A stretch of DNA of 64,000 nt from Chrysoporthe austroafricana (lineage: Eukaryota; Ascomycota; Sordariomycetes; Diaporthales; Cryphonectriaceae): contig JYIP02000005.1 of NCBI GenBank assembly GCA_001051155.2, forward strand, positions 3,782,001-3,846,000, in the 5' to 3' direction. Both the position numbers and the translations under genes were made by a program. The notes beneath the pieces were generated by a model. The model had not been told where the DNA came from. It did no database searches and worked only from the letters and a program-made list of their open reading frames with translations. Positions 1 through 12,201 of the stretch are shown in pieces. Within the stretch, counting starts at the first letter, position 1. Each line of letters starts with the position of its first letter.

Positions 1-3000
1 TGCCTTATCGCCGGTCCTCTGATTCAGCTTTGAGGGAAGCTGTGTGTCAACTCGGAGCGTGCGGAAGAGGGGCTCTGGAAGGGGCTTTGTCCGTCGACGG
101 AATGCGCAGGGGGGATTCGGGTATTGCGGCGAGGCAGTCGGGATCGGACAGCGCGTCTAGGGTTGATACGGGATGCATTTGGACATCAGCTCGGTGTCTA
201 AAGACACCTACACCGGCGGGATTGTGTAGAGGTTCAGATGGAGCTGGGGAAGAACAGTCGCGCATTACAGAGACGTGCCATCCCGAGAGCTGCCTTTGCT
301 TCATAGACAGGCACTAGTCGGAAGCTGAAGTGAGTAAGCATCGTGTGGAGAGTCCAGGCCGTGTCTTAGAATGAGCAACTTGGCGCTGCTGGGTTACGAC
401 GTCCTGGCATCCGACGGGAACGGTCTCTCTCAGTCTCTCGAGGTATACGAGGGCAGATGGGGCACAGCTCAAATGAAGACGAATTGGTGTATATTCATGG
501 GGTTTTGTGACCGTGATTTCGGTCCATGGCGGCGCCTCGTCTGTAATTTCGAGAACAGAGGCAGAGATGTAGAAGGGCTTCCTCCCGACCGCTGGGCCTT
601 CCGAAACTGCCGAGCTCGTGGGAAATCAAGGACGTCCCTGGCGCCGGAGATCGACCGCGGCTTACCTACTCGAGCCTGGGCGTACCACCACACGAGGTTT
701 TTCAAACCTGGGCGCATGAAGAGCCAAGCTTTTTTGACAGTGTCTTGCATGGGTGAGACGCCGTGGTCGACGACATACTATGGTAGTATCGCCCTACGCT
801 TATACCATAGCACGGCCAGACCCTGGCCGGCGCCGTCTCGCGAGCACTGTCCATGGAGAGGCCCGCCGCCCGAGGGAGGCACACACACACACACACAGCG
901 AGAGACAGAGCGTCTCCTTCGGAGAATAGCCAGCGCAGGGTCGTCCTCGCGCTGACCGGGACCGGGGCGCGAGGGTTGCATTCGTTCCTGGATTTAGCGC
1001 GGCCCCCACATGCAGGAACAAGAACGGGCGGGCTGCAAACTCAGTACGCACCCACCCACAACGGCACGACAGCGGTCCCCAGTACGGGGCGCCAAGCGAG
1101 TGGGCTACGACGGTATTTAGGTTCTCTGGAGAATGAGATCGCCGGTCCGGCACCCCAGTACGAGCGCGAGGGGGGGGGGATGATCGTGATATTCATAGTT
1201 ATTCTCGCGCGCGGGCCGGGGGTGAGGTTGTCACTGGGCTGACGGCCTGTCTGACTGGCTGTCATCAGGTAATTATGCCTTCGCGGTCTCAGTCATGTCA
1301 TCTGGAGAGATGGCGCCCTTACCGCAAGCCTCGCCCTGCTATACATAGAAGCGGTACTTCTGGTACTGAATTGATGGTATGTACTATGTAGACCGTAGCC
1401 AGGCGCGGGGAGGGGCTCATGGACACCGGCTGTCCTGTGCTCCTCTCGCGGGAGGCCGTCCTGGTGTTGCGAGCAGAGGGCGATCCGATCAGGTCGGATG
1501 CTGTACCAGCATCGAGACGGGGCCTCCACAGGCCTCCTGATCCTCGGGTCGCCCGCCGCGGCGCTCATCTGCCGGCGAGCCCAGCACCGCTCCTGTCGCC
1601 GTACCATCCAGGACCCCCGACCGAGGCCGTCATCTCGGGCGGCAAATTGCGCTCTCTAGCGGCTAGGCGTCGGGGGCCTATGACCTCGAGTATCTGGTGG
1701 CGCCGTCGTCCTGGGGAAGAGGGGAGGGGGGAACAAGACGTCCACCCACTGGGTCAGGCACGTCGCAACGGCACTTGTGATGTGATGAGACACCCGCTCG
1801 TCCTCGTGGGCTGGGCCGTCCTCCAGCCTCCCATTCGCACCACGGCACCCGTGCCCCGCCGCCACCATCACAGGGCAGGCCGTCGCTCTCTCAACGGTCG
1901 AGGAGGGGGGGAGGGGGAGGGGAGGGACGAGGTCGAGAGATTAGGAATCAGCAGGGCCCCGCCGATCGCGCGCATCCAATCCTATTCTGACAGCCCAAGA
2001 GTGGGAAGCCAATGTCGCTAAGCCAATTTCCCGACCTGCAACCCACCCGGCCAACCTTATCGTGACTGGCCAGCGCCGTGGGCCCTCCCCCTGGCCCGCC
2101 CTTGGCCACGGCCTTCCCAGCGTCTGTGTGTCTCTCGGCAAAAAAGAAGGAAAGCAGAGGGTGAGAGAGGAAAGGCAGAGAGGGCCCTGTCCCCAGGGTC
2201 GTCTTCCCACTGCTGCGGTATGACGTCCCGGCGCACCTCCTTTTCGGCCGCGCATGGCCCATTCGAAATGGTGGTTACCACTTTGGTCAAGCGGCAGCCC
2301 TAATCTCGCATGGGCTTGGCGGGCTTGGACCTCAGTGCGGTAAGTCGAGTGCTGGTGCGAGCAACACGCCTGGCAGCCTGGGGTGGTCAGAGTATGCGTA
2401 TGGCTCATCTCATTTCACCACCACCGCGCCTCTCCCCCTCCCCCCTCGCCTCTGGGGCCGTGACGGCACTCACCTACCTCGCCAGCGCCCGCCGTCGTCC
2501 ACCACCCGAGTCGGGACCCTGGAACTGGTGGAGGGGGGATGGGGAGAGATCACCGCCATGCCTGGCATCGTCGCCTGGGGAGGAGGATTCACCCCGCTCC
2601 GCTCTTCGCCGATGAGCCACCAGCGACGGGGCAGGCTGTAATGAGACGGGGTGGAGATCGCCCTTGCGCGTGGGACACACATGGGGAGCACGTAGGTGAG
2701 TAAAGTAACCTTGCCGTCGAAGGGCGACCCGTGGGATTCGGAAGGGGGCCCCACAGCAAGCCAGAGCGAGGCTGCGCTGCGCTGCTGCCAGCGCCCTCCC
2801 CGGATCCACACCCCAAGGCACTGCCCAGCCTACCGACCGCCTCTCTCGGTCGGCGCAATAAAATAACAAGCCCATGATCTCCTCTGGGCTCACCTGTCCC
2901 TTCTCCTCCTCTTCTTCCTCCCCCCACGGACCCTTTGGTATCCCCTTCGCTGCGGTGATACTGTCAAGTTGAAGGCATCGCCAGTCTTCTTCCTCCCCGT

Positions 3001-3167
3001 ACCTTAATCCACACCCAGACCACCGCTTCACTCTTTTAGCGGGCACTCGTTCTCCTGCCATCCGGCATAGATTATATACACACGCAACCCAGTATCGAAT
3101 CCTTTTCCGTCCAGGTTACTATAACCGACAGCCAAAGTAATAATATTCTTACGCTTAATCCGACATC
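1..3167. other. Intergenic region upstream of the GH17 gene
   Basis: I see no convincing gene here. The open frames overlap one another on both strands, lack recognisable domains and consist of Arg/Pro/Gly-rich GC-driven sequence. The last 300 bases, CT-rich and leading to the ATG at 3168, probably hold the promoter and 5' leader of the GH17 gene. Confidence 0.5.
880..897. repeat. (CA)n microsatellite
   Basis: Nine uninterrupted CA units in intergenic DNA. Confidence 0.9.
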
Positions 3168-5365
3168 ATGAAGGGATCTCTCGTGGCCGTCGCGGCCCTC
3201 CTCGGAGGCGCCAGCGCGCACCAGCAGAGGCACGCTCACGATGCCATCCACCACCTGAAGAGGAGCCAGAGCAACTCCGACAAGGCCTGCACCCCCGTCG
3301 TCAAGACCGTCACCGGTGACTTCACCTGTACGTGGGAGACGACCTCTCCTCCTCCTCCTCCTCCACCCCGACGTAGGAGCTAACCCGGCCGGTCTAGGGA
3401 CGCCCACGCCCAACGCCCAGCCCGCGGTCAAGAACACCACGTCGACCACGCTCGAGACCCTCCTCTCGTCGCAGACCTCGACCGTGAGCGTCCCCGCGGT
3501 GATCTCCTCCGCCGCTGCGATCCCCACGCCTGCCGCCCAGACGTGCCCTACCCCAGGTGAGTATCTATCTATCTGCGCCCTTATTTTTGTTCCGCGCATG
3601 ATGGTTCCTGATATACTGACGCTCTGTCAAAAGGCACCTACACTTTCCCGGCCAGCACCATGACCGTGACGGCCACCACCTCCGCGGTTGTGCCCTCGTC
3701 GACCGTCTGCACGGCTGGCACCTACACCCTTGGTGGCACGACAACGTAGGTCTCCCGGGATTTTCTTGCCAGCTTGGGGATATTTCCCTTCGTTCCGAGG
3801 GCTTTGAGAGGGCTTTGAGAGGGCTTGGGCTTGCGGGCTCTTTTCCTCGCTGCTCGCCAGTTTTGTGTGTGTATGTGTGAGGGAGAGAGAGACAAGACTA
3901 ACAAGCCTGCCAATAGTGTCGTGGAGACCTCCACCGTCGTCACCTGCCCGTACGCCACCGTCTCGACGAACAGCGCCGGTGTCGTCACCAGCGTCATCAA
4001 GGAGACCGTCTACGTAAGTAAAGCCCGCCCGTCGTCCCCCACGACGGCGAGAAGGATCTCGGCCTGTTTTTTTTCGGGAGAGAGAGAGAGAGAGAGAGAG
4101 AGAATCGCCGTTCCTAACACCGCCTGCAGACCTGCCCCGTCGCCGGTACCTACACGATCGTGCCCGGCACCACGACCACGGTCACCTCCGCCTCCGAGAC
4201 CGTGACCGTCCCCGTCATCACCACCTACCTGCCCGGCACCTACACCGCCCCGGCCGTCACCACCGAGGTCGTGACCTCCACCGTGGTCTACTGCCCGTTC
4301 GCCTCCGTGGACGCCACCACCTCCTCCTCCGTCGCCGTCCCCACCTCCGCCGTTGAGGTCGCCACCAGCAGCGCCGCTGCCGTCGGTGCCGCCCCGTCCG
4401 CTGCCGTCTCCGGCGTCTCCAGCGCCGCCGCCTCCGCCTCGTCCGCCGTCTCGTCCGTCGTCTCGTCCGCCTCCGCCAGCGCCACCTCCACCGCCTCGTC
4501 CGCCACCCTCGGCGGCTCCGGCTCCTCGCCCTGGTCGCTCACCTACACCCCGTACAACCCGCTGACGGGCGACTGCCAGTCGGCCGCCGCCGTGGAGGCC
4601 GACCTCGCCGCCATCGCCGCCGTGGGCTTCACCTCCATCCGTGTCTACTCGACCGACTGCGACACCCTGCCCAACGTGGGCGCCGCCGCCGCCAAGTGGG
4701 GCCTTAAGATCATCGCGGGCATCTACATCGGCGAGGCCGGCTGCACCAACGAGTCGCCCGACGTCGAGAGCCAGATCGCGGCGTTCAAGGCCTGGGACAA
4801 CATGGACCTGGTCGAGCTGTTCGCCGTCGCCAACGAGGCCGTCAACGACGGGTACTGCACCGCGTCCGAGCTCGCCGCCCTCATCACGCACGTCAAGTCC
4901 GAGCTCGGCAGCCTGTACTCGGGCCCCTGGACCACCACCGACGTCGTCGCCACCTGGCAGGAGACCGACTTCGCCTCGGCCATCTGCCCGCTCGTCGACG
5001 TCGTCGCCGCCAACGCCCACGCCTACTTCACCTCCACCGTCGCCCCCGCCGACGCCGGCGAGTTCGTCCAGTCCCAGCTCGACATCATCGAGGGCGCCTG
5101 CTCCGGCCTGACCGGCTACATCCTCGAGTCCGGCTACCCGACCTCCGGCGACACCATCGGCCTCGCCGTCCCCTCCGTCGCCAACCAGGCCATCGCCATC
5201 AAGAGCATCCTCGACGCCGTCGGCGACCGCGTCGTGCTCTTCAGCATGTTCGACGACAAGTGGAAGGCCGCCGGCGAGTACAACTGCGAACAGAGCTGGG
5301 GTATCGTGCCCTCCCTGTTCGGCACCGTCGGTGCCGCCTGGGAGGCGCTCGTCGCGGCTCTGTAG
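3168..5365 (+). CDS. btgE: Secreted GH17 cell-wall beta-1,3-glucanase/glucanosyltransferase, btgE-like
   Basis: Five exons: 3168-3327, 3398-3556, 3634-3745, 3917-4013 and 4130-5365, giving 587 aa. All junctions are GT-AG and phases agree. Residues 1-18 form a signal peptide (ending GGASA). A Cys-containing Thr/Pro/Val-rich region with repeated GTYT-type motifs follows, then an Ala/Ser-rich linker and a GH17 barrel from about residue 310. The acid/base Glu in VANEAV (about 412) and the nucleophile Glu in ILESGYP (about 509) are both present. There is no C-terminal hydrophobic tail, so it is probably wall-associated without a GPI anchor. Length and architecture match Aspergillus btgE and yeast Scw4/Scw10/MP65 from memory. 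It should act on beta-1,3-glucan during wall remodelling. It converges with the WD40 gene. Confidence in the family is high; the exact reaction is inferred. Confidence 0.93.
4079..4102. repeat. (AG)12 microsatellite inside intron 4 of the GH17 gene
   Basis: Twelve AG units sit in the intron 4014-4129, 27 bases before the acceptor at 4129. The tract offers many AG dinucleotides upstream of the true acceptor. Confidence 0.9.
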
Positions 5366-5783
5366 AGTGGCAATTGAGAGAGAGCGTGAGGAGGAAGTTG
5401 GTCTGGTGAGGAGGAGAAGGCGTGTTAGGGGGAGAGGGGGGAAGGGGTTGGATTGTCTGCGCCTTGGGCTTTCTTGTGTATAGATTCGTTTGTGCGCCGA
5501 TTTTCTCGGGGCTGTCTCCGGGGCCCTGGGGGGATTCCCGCCGGTCATATGTATGCGAGTAAGCAGAGAAATTATACGGACTACCTTATCGATCGATCCT
5601 GTCCCGCGCCCGCGTCACCACCATCGTGAAGTCCGCCTTCGAAGCACTCGAGTTTGAATTAGGTTGTAGAAGTTGGTATCGGTCCCCGATCCGGCTCGAC
5701 CAGTCCCGTATACATCTCGAGGACGACGCGTGCACAGCATCGCATTGGCACAATCATCATCATAGTCCCTACCTTACATGCGT

Positions 5784-5840
5784 ACACACACACACACACA
5801 CACACATGCATACATACATACATACATCCTCACATACATA
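5784..5840. repeat. Compound (AC)n-(CATA)n microsatellite
   Basis: About 11 AC units are followed directly by CATA units, with a short interruption near 5825. Confidence 0.9.
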
Positions 5841-6259
5841 CAAGGAAGGCATCATCCCGTATCAAGACAGCGAACATACGTACATGCGATATGCCGCAGA
5901 GAGCAGCCGGAGCCCGTTGGCTCCCGGGCTCCATTACACACCATCGGAGAGTAGGATTTCGGAAATCATCAAACGCCTATACAATGAGATCCCGCTCGTC
6001 ATCAAAATCGATCCCTCTGCCTAGCCTTGCGTGCCAAGATGCAACTCCAGCGCAGGACCTGGGGAAAAATACACCATAAACTGCCTGACTAAGAAGATGC
6101 GACGGCGCGTCCAATCCTACGCCGAGCGGCCCCACGCTGCCGCAGCGGTCGTGAGGGAACAAATAACTGATGTATTTGGACATGCCAGGATAGCTTGCGG
6201 GACTAGACCGTCGTCGCCAAAAAGATAAGATTAAATGCGTCAAAACAGCCGAGACATTT

Positions 6260-6280
6260 AAAAAAAAAAAAAAAAAAAAA
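6260..6280. repeat. A21 homopolymer
   Basis: Twenty-one consecutive A residues in the convergent 3' spacer. A second homopolymer, G12, lies at 6426-6437. Confidence 0.95.
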
Positions 6281-6546
6281 TCCAATTCGCGCCACCAAAA
6301 TCAGACGCTTTCCAATGACATGGGTTGCTCTAAACTCCAGCTCGTGAGGTGCGGCTCCCAATGCTAGGGCCTCGTCGTACATGCATATGCATTTCCAAAA
6401 TCGTAATCCGTCTGAAGGCATAAAAGGGGGGGGGGGGCGGTTGGTGGAAAGATTCCGATGGGTATCATGTGCGTTATCATTATATAAAGTCTTGGAGAGG
6501 TGTGGGCGTGCGTGTCGTCGCCAAGCCCGCAGAGCTGTCGGGGTCG

Positions 6547-8777
6547 TTAGAAGGGCTGAAGCAAGTACGGAGCTATAGCCCGCCGGCGCCGGATCTCGGA
6601 GTACCGGGGTAGCCGTCGTGGCGTGGTCTTAAATTCCTGCCAGTCGTAGCTGCCATTCTTCCACGCGGCGTACGGCCTTATGCCGGGGTCTTCGGGGTCG
6701 TGGTGTCGCTCCGCGCCCACGCCGCACCTCTCGAGCTTGAACAGCCCGCCTCTGTTCCGGTCACAGCACAGGACATGGAGGTCTTGGCCATCGTTCACGA
6801 AGGAGGTGCCGCCGATCTCACCAAAGAAGTCGAAGGTCTGCTTCGTCTGGAAGGTTCGTGCGTCGTAGATGTTGACGAAGTCGGCCTCCTCGGCTGCCAC
6901 CAGCACCCGCTTGCCGGACCCGAGCGGCGAGAAGCGCAGCGACCGGACGCCTGCGATCTCGGATCGGAGCGTGCACACCGGCGAGGCCTCGCCCCTCGCA
7001 TCGGTCCACCGGCGCGCATCCCAGATCTTGACCGACTTGTCCTGGAACCCCGTCGCTACCGTCCAGCCGTCGTCTGCCCAGGCACAGGCGAAACCGTAAT
7101 CTCCGTGGCCACCGAGCTTTTTCAGGACTTCTGGCTGACCATCCGCTTCTGCTTTGGCGATAAGCACTTGGGTCTGGTCGCCAACCATGGCCCGCAGCCG
7201 TCCGTCCGGCGAGATTGCTGAGCAGTTGACGGGCTTCGTGAAGTACGTCTCCGAAACAAACTTTTCCGTCTCGATGTCCAGGACGCGGAAGCCGCGATCA
7301 TTCGAGGCGAATGCGGCTCTTGGACTTGAAGACGTGCGCGACGTATGGATTTGGACGTGGTTCGTGATACCGCTATTATCGGTCGTGATTGTGCCTTCGT
7401 ATGTCTCGCTGCTGTTCTCCGAGGACAGCCTTCGGAAGCAGTATTCGCCAAAGAATCCTCCTGCCACCAGGGTGCCGTGATCCGCGGCCAGGGTCGAGAC
7501 CTGAAAGTGCGGTATCTCTTTCGACCGCATGCCCAATCTGGTCTTGCCGGTGATGGGGTTAAATTCGTGGATGGAGGACTGGCTGGGATAGAAGACCTGG
7601 CCCCTGGAGGTGGAGGCCAGGACGTTGCGGAGCTGGAAGTGCGCGAGATTGATATTCTTCCGGACGTCCAGGCCGCGGAATCGGAAGTAGCTCTCGGTGC
7701 AGGGGAGGAGGCCTTGGGTCTCCTGGACGGTAGTCAGCAAGGGATGTCAGATGCAGTCAGGGCGCCTCGCTGCAGCACTGCGGTACTCACCTCCCAGCGG
7801 TCCGAGCCCGGCACGTTGACGTAGTTCTTGTACGTGTTCAACCTTCGCTCTCGGGCCTCGCTCCTCGTGACACCCAGGTCTTCCCAATCTATGCCCTGCA
7901 CGTCGTATCTGTCGCCTTCCAGGTCCATATAATCGACATGCATGACGCTCTGCGACATCTGCTGGTCGAGCTTGTCCGGCCAGGGATAGCGACCACGCTC
8001 CCGCGCCAGGCCCTGCCACGCCGCGTTCTGCCACGCCCTAATGAAACCCGACAGGTTGTAGTTATCGGGCCCGAGGGCGGCGCCGTGTAGGTTGCTCATG
8101 ATGTTGGGATGCAGCATCTGCAGGTTGTGCGCGGCCTGTGCCCCTGTCATCATGTGATGGTTGGTGATGGGATTCACCTGCGGCTCGTCCTGAAGCGCAT
8201 TCGGCAGAGCGAGCGGCTGAACCCCATTGACGAGAAATTGAGGTACTGTCGGCATCGGCATCGGCGGCGGCTGCTGCTGCGGCTGCTGCTGCTGCTCCAG
8301 ATCGAAATTATGAGCGGCCTGGAACATATGGGCCCCTAGGTCGAATGGTGGCGAGAAGTCCTCGTCTTCGGGTTCCTGCGCAGGCAGGGCGGCGGGCTGA
8401 TTGCCGCCCCCGTGACCCTGGTCTGGTATGACTGTTCCGGCCGGCTCAAACTCGTCATCCAGGTCGATCCCCTGCGACAGCACATTAGTGACCGCCAGGA
8501 TATCGACGTGCGCGCCGGCGCCGCCGACCATGTCATTGTCCTCGTCCTCCTCCTCAGACATGTACTCGTGGTAGAAGTCGCCCTGCGTCGGGGTGGCGAG
8601 GCCGTGCAGGTCGCTGGCGGCGTCGTCGTCCAGGTCCATGTCGGCGGACTTGGAGGTGCCGACGTCGCCCGCGGCCCGGGGGAGCGGCCAGTGGACCTCG
8701 GAATAGGAAGATGCACTCTCTCGGGTGCCGCCGCTCAGGGAGGAGCCCGACGAGCCGTCCTCGTCGTCAGACCACAT
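6547..8777 (-). CDS. WD40-repeat protein, uncharacterised fungal/plant family
   Basis: Two exons on the minus strand, 8777-7791 and 7722-6547, with a 68-nt intron (GTGAGT donor, CTGAC branch, CAG acceptor); product 720 aa. The ATG at 8777 begins an acidic, Ser-rich N-terminus (MWSDDEDGSSG). An upstream in-frame ATG at 8975 would only add a basic low-complexity stretch. Residues 1-320 look disordered and include a Gln/Pro-rich tract. The second exon holds degenerate WD repeats, for example one ending VKIWDARRW, then AGVRSLRFSP, ADFVNIYDAR and FGEIGG. From memory this pattern resembles the uncharacterised S. pombe WD protein C2A9.03 and plant relatives. It is probably a beta-propeller scaffold; the biological role is unknown. 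Confidence 0.85.
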
Positions 8778-9255
8778 GTTTGGCCGAGCTCGTCTCGTGG
8801 GGACTCGTGCCAACCTGACGGCATCCGCAGCCGCGCTGGGAAACGGGCGGGGACGTGTTCTCCGCCTGGGGACCCCGCCAATGTCTTCGCCGACTTGGTC
8901 ACGCCAGGCGCGGTCCTCTCTGTCTTGGTCCCCTGGGCCGCGATTGCTTTTCCTGCGCGCAGAGAAGCTGGGCAATAGAGCGGGCCGGGGTGTGCTGCAC
9001 AGGGGTGCCGGGATGGTGACAGCCCAAGGCCCTCGCGAAGTCCCGGTCCGCCGCCTGTCACAGCTGCTTGTCGACAGCCAAGATGACGCTTCGCCGTGTG
9101 GGGTGGGCAGCCGCGGCGACTATGCGCGGGCCAGGCGAGAGCGTATCTCTCGAGGCGCAGCCGCCACAAGAGGACAAGAGGGCGATGGGCAGACAGGCCG
9201 AGCAGTGATCAGCTCGCGGCGGGCCCAGGCTGCCTTCGACGGGGCGGAGGACGGT

Positions 9256-9291
9256 GGCTGGGCTGGGCTGGGCTGGACTGGGCCGGGCTGG
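9256..9291. repeat. (GGCTG)n imperfect tandem repeat
   Basis: About seven 5-base units, with two units diverged by one base. Confidence 0.85.
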
Positions 9292-9556
9292 CGGGTGAGG
9301 TGATGCCGGATCAGGAAGTAGAGAGGCTTTCGTGCGGAGCGTGGGACCGCAGATCGTGCGTGCGCTGCGCAGCGCTGAGAGGGAGGCGAGGCCGCGAGCG
9401 CGAGCGCGGACTGGAGCTTGTATGTCGACGTCTGTCTTTTTTCCGCTGTGTGCTCGAGCGCGGGGAACCAGCGGGCTTAGGCAGCGCTGTGCTCCGGAGG
9501 CTGAGGGACGACTTGGCGCCGCAGTGGGCTGGCTTGGCAGCAGAGCGCGCTCTCTT

Positions 9557-9576
9557 TCTCTCTCTCTCTCTCTCTC
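9557..9576. repeat. (TC)10 microsatellite
   Basis: An uninterrupted TC tract followed by GTGAGAGAG, so a small hairpin could form. Confidence 0.9.
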
Positions 9577-10345
9577 GTGAGAGAGTCACCGTGGCCGCGG
9601 CCGACTTGAGTTGACAAGGTTCAGATGGGGGACCAGACCACGCTGGGGGGGTGGTGCAAGAGGAAGGGGGGATGTGACAGGAGTCAGATGTGCAGCTGGG
9701 GCCCTCAAGGGTAGGGTCGAGGTTGGTCGAGCAGAAGGCGTCTCGCAGTTGTCAGGAGTTGTCAGGTGCTCGTCAACCGGCTCAAGGTTGGCGCGATATT
9801 GCCAGGCCGGGCAGGTCTCCCGCGACGAGCAGGAGGGGATCTGGGGGTGATCTGGGGGAGGGAGGGGGGGGCTACTATTACTACGTACCTGCAACCGGCG
9901 AGAGGAGGGCTCTTCGTGTTAGTGGCTGACCCTGGGTGCAGCAGGCCAGCCTAACAGCTCCGTCTCCCCGGACTCACCCGCCCACGCCACCCCCTCCCCT
10001 CACACCAGTCAGTGCTGGGTAGGGTACCACGTACATCTACTCAGTACCTAGCCCGGTATGCTAGGGCCCCAGAAGGCAAGGCAACCTTGAACCTTGGAAC
10101 CCCTACATACTAAGTAAGCCCGTACGGCCGCCCAGGTGTCCAAGTGCTAGGCTGCCAGGCCGTGCCAGGGTGCTCGATAGGGCCAGGCCAGGCCAGGCCA
10201 GGCCCGGGTACTCCCTTCTTGCCCTGAAGGAGCCGGCACAATCCCGCACTAGCCGCTGTGGGGCGGCATTCACTACTAGACATACCGAGCAGACGCAGTA
10301 CCAGCAATGAATGCCACAGGGTGCCACAGTGGCTAGCACAGCTGC

Positions 10346-10351
10346 AAGACA

Positions 10352-10416
<65 letters not shown>

Positions 10417-10437
10417 ACAGGCAGACAGACAGACAGA
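10346..10437. repeat. (GGCA)n tandem repeat flanked by GACA units
   Basis: About 15 pure 4-base GGCA units occupy the core, with variant GACA units on both edges, for a total of about 90 bases. A related CAGG/GCGG-rich patch lies near 10645-10685. Confidence 0.95.
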
Positions 10438-12165
10438 TGCATGGCTTGTCTAGCCCGCCTAGCAAGAAGGAGTCTGTAGAGCAGCCGCGCCTGGCGTTAC
10501 GATCCCGACCTCTGGAGGGCCTAGATAGTCCTCCCCGTCCCCTCCCATCCACCCACCCACCAACACTAGATCGGACATACCTGCTAAGCCCTGATCCGGC
10601 ATGCCATATCGCAAGCGCCCGGCTCGACACAACAACCAGGAGGGCTGGGCAGGCAGGCGGGCGGGCAGGTAGGCGGGCAGGCAGGCATGAAGATGGGGGG
10701 TGACGGGCCTCCTCGGCGACGTAATTGGCCCTCCGCGCTGCCACCCCATTCCACCTCGCCCGCCAGACTGCATATTAGATGGTGTGAACGGGAGAGCGAA
10801 ACGCTCCTCGCCCGCCGCCGTCTGGCCCTCCCTATTTGCCTACGGCTGCGGCACGGCGATTATGGGGGGGAGATTGGGGGGAGGGGGAGGAATGCACGTC
10901 TTCCAGTGTGAGAAGGCGACCTGCATAGGGTGAGGTGAGGTGGGAGGCGGGTGGTGGGTGTGGGTGTGGGTGGATACCCTCGTCGCCTGCGCGAGGTGGC
11001 TTACGTGCGGTCGGTTGGTGCTGGTTTATTCCTCGCGGCAGAAGAAGCAGAAGAAGCATCATCCTCCTGCAAGGAAGCCTCTCAATGACGACCGTCCTCC
11101 CCCGGGACCCGCCGACGCTCGTCACCAATGGCCAGCCCTCCCGAGATTCATTGCCCTCGAACTACCAGGAGAGGCCCCAGCGGCTATTTGACCGGTCCCC
11201 GGACTTGGGCCTTGACACCGCGTGAGCAAACTGACGCATCAGATCTCACGAGGCACAGAAGCATCAATGGCAAGTCTGGACTGACAACAATGCCCCACCC
11301 CGTCCCCCCTTTCCTCCTCCTCCTCCTTCTCCTCCTGTTCTTCTGTCCCTCTCCCTCGCCGCGCACAAAGACGATCAGACTCGATCCCGCCCGATCGTAG
11401 GAGGGGGAGGACAAAAAGGAACCCGGCCACCGTGCTGGGCGCCCCCCTCCCCCCTTACCCATTGTCTGGCCCGCTTGGCCTGCTTGGCCTGCCTGGCCTG
11501 GCATGGCCTTGTCCTCCTCCTCTCCTGTCCGGGTTCGAATCCATCCCCACGGGCAGGGCCATCGTGTAACCTGCCCTCACGACGCCCCGTCACGCGCAGA
11601 CCTCGCCGCCTGCCCTCCCCCCCCCCGGTACGAGCTGCTTCCTAATAGCTGGGAACGAACTGCAGGGAATCGGTCACATCCGCCCACCTCACCGCTCCCA
11701 GAGGTTGTATCGGCTGCTCGCATACGGGGGGCACGTCCGGAGGGCCAGCCTCGAATCGCTCGCCCTCTTGCCGAAAAGGCTCCAGCGCGCCCCCGGGCTA
11801 ACTCGTATGGGCGGCCCTGTGGTCATGGTAAGCACGCTGCTGCGGCGGCCCACGGGGGGTTGGGGGTAACATGGGCCGTTTCTATTCTCGTGTCCTCGAG
11901 GGGGTCGCATGGGGGGAAGAGAGGACCCAGCCGGCATGGAAATACCCTCGCGGGATTAGCGGTGCGCAAGGCCCCTCCCCCCCGGAGAATTTTCGGGGGC
12001 ACAGACGCGCGACCCTCATTCCTGCTGGGCCTGCCGGGCCAGGCTGAGATCATGCTTTTTGTCTCGTGAGCCTTTGGGCCTCAAGATCATCAGGGGGGGC
12101 CGGGGCCTTACATGTCCATGCCCGGTCTGGAGGTCGAGGCGATGCCATCACCGCGCACTCACCTC

Positions 12166-12201
12166 TGTGTGCGTGTGTGTGTGTGTGTGTATGTGTGTGT
12201 G
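12166..12201. repeat. (GT)n microsatellite
   Basis: An interrupted GT tract of about 36 bases, followed directly by a run of eight C residues. Confidence 0.9.

Larger units (their letters stand above)
5366..6546. other. Convergent intergenic region between the GH17 and WD40 genes
   Basis: The 3' ends of both genes face this 1.2-kb spacer, and no gene is seen in it. It contains simple repeats (listed separately), including a 21-base A run and a 12-base G run. Confidence 0.6.

Noticed and set aside
371..955. 194-codon open frame on the plus strand
   Set aside because: No domain, no signal or splice support, Arg/Trp/Gly-rich composition, and overlapping frames on the other strand; it also reads into a CA microsatellite.
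4010..5548. 512-codon open frame on the minus strand across the GH17 gene
   Set aside because: It is the mirror image of GC-rich Ala/Val/Thr/Ser codons in the GH17 exons and gives a Gly/Asp/Val-rich low-complexity product. The plus strand has catalytic motifs and consistent introns.
10346..10437. Regular repeats resembling a CRISPR-like array
   Set aside because: The units are four bases long with no spacers, so this is a microsatellite in a eukaryotic genome.
11505..11560. tRNA-like B box (GGGTTCGAATCC)
   Set aside because: The flanking bases do not form the five-base T stem and no A box or acceptor stem is found at the right distance.
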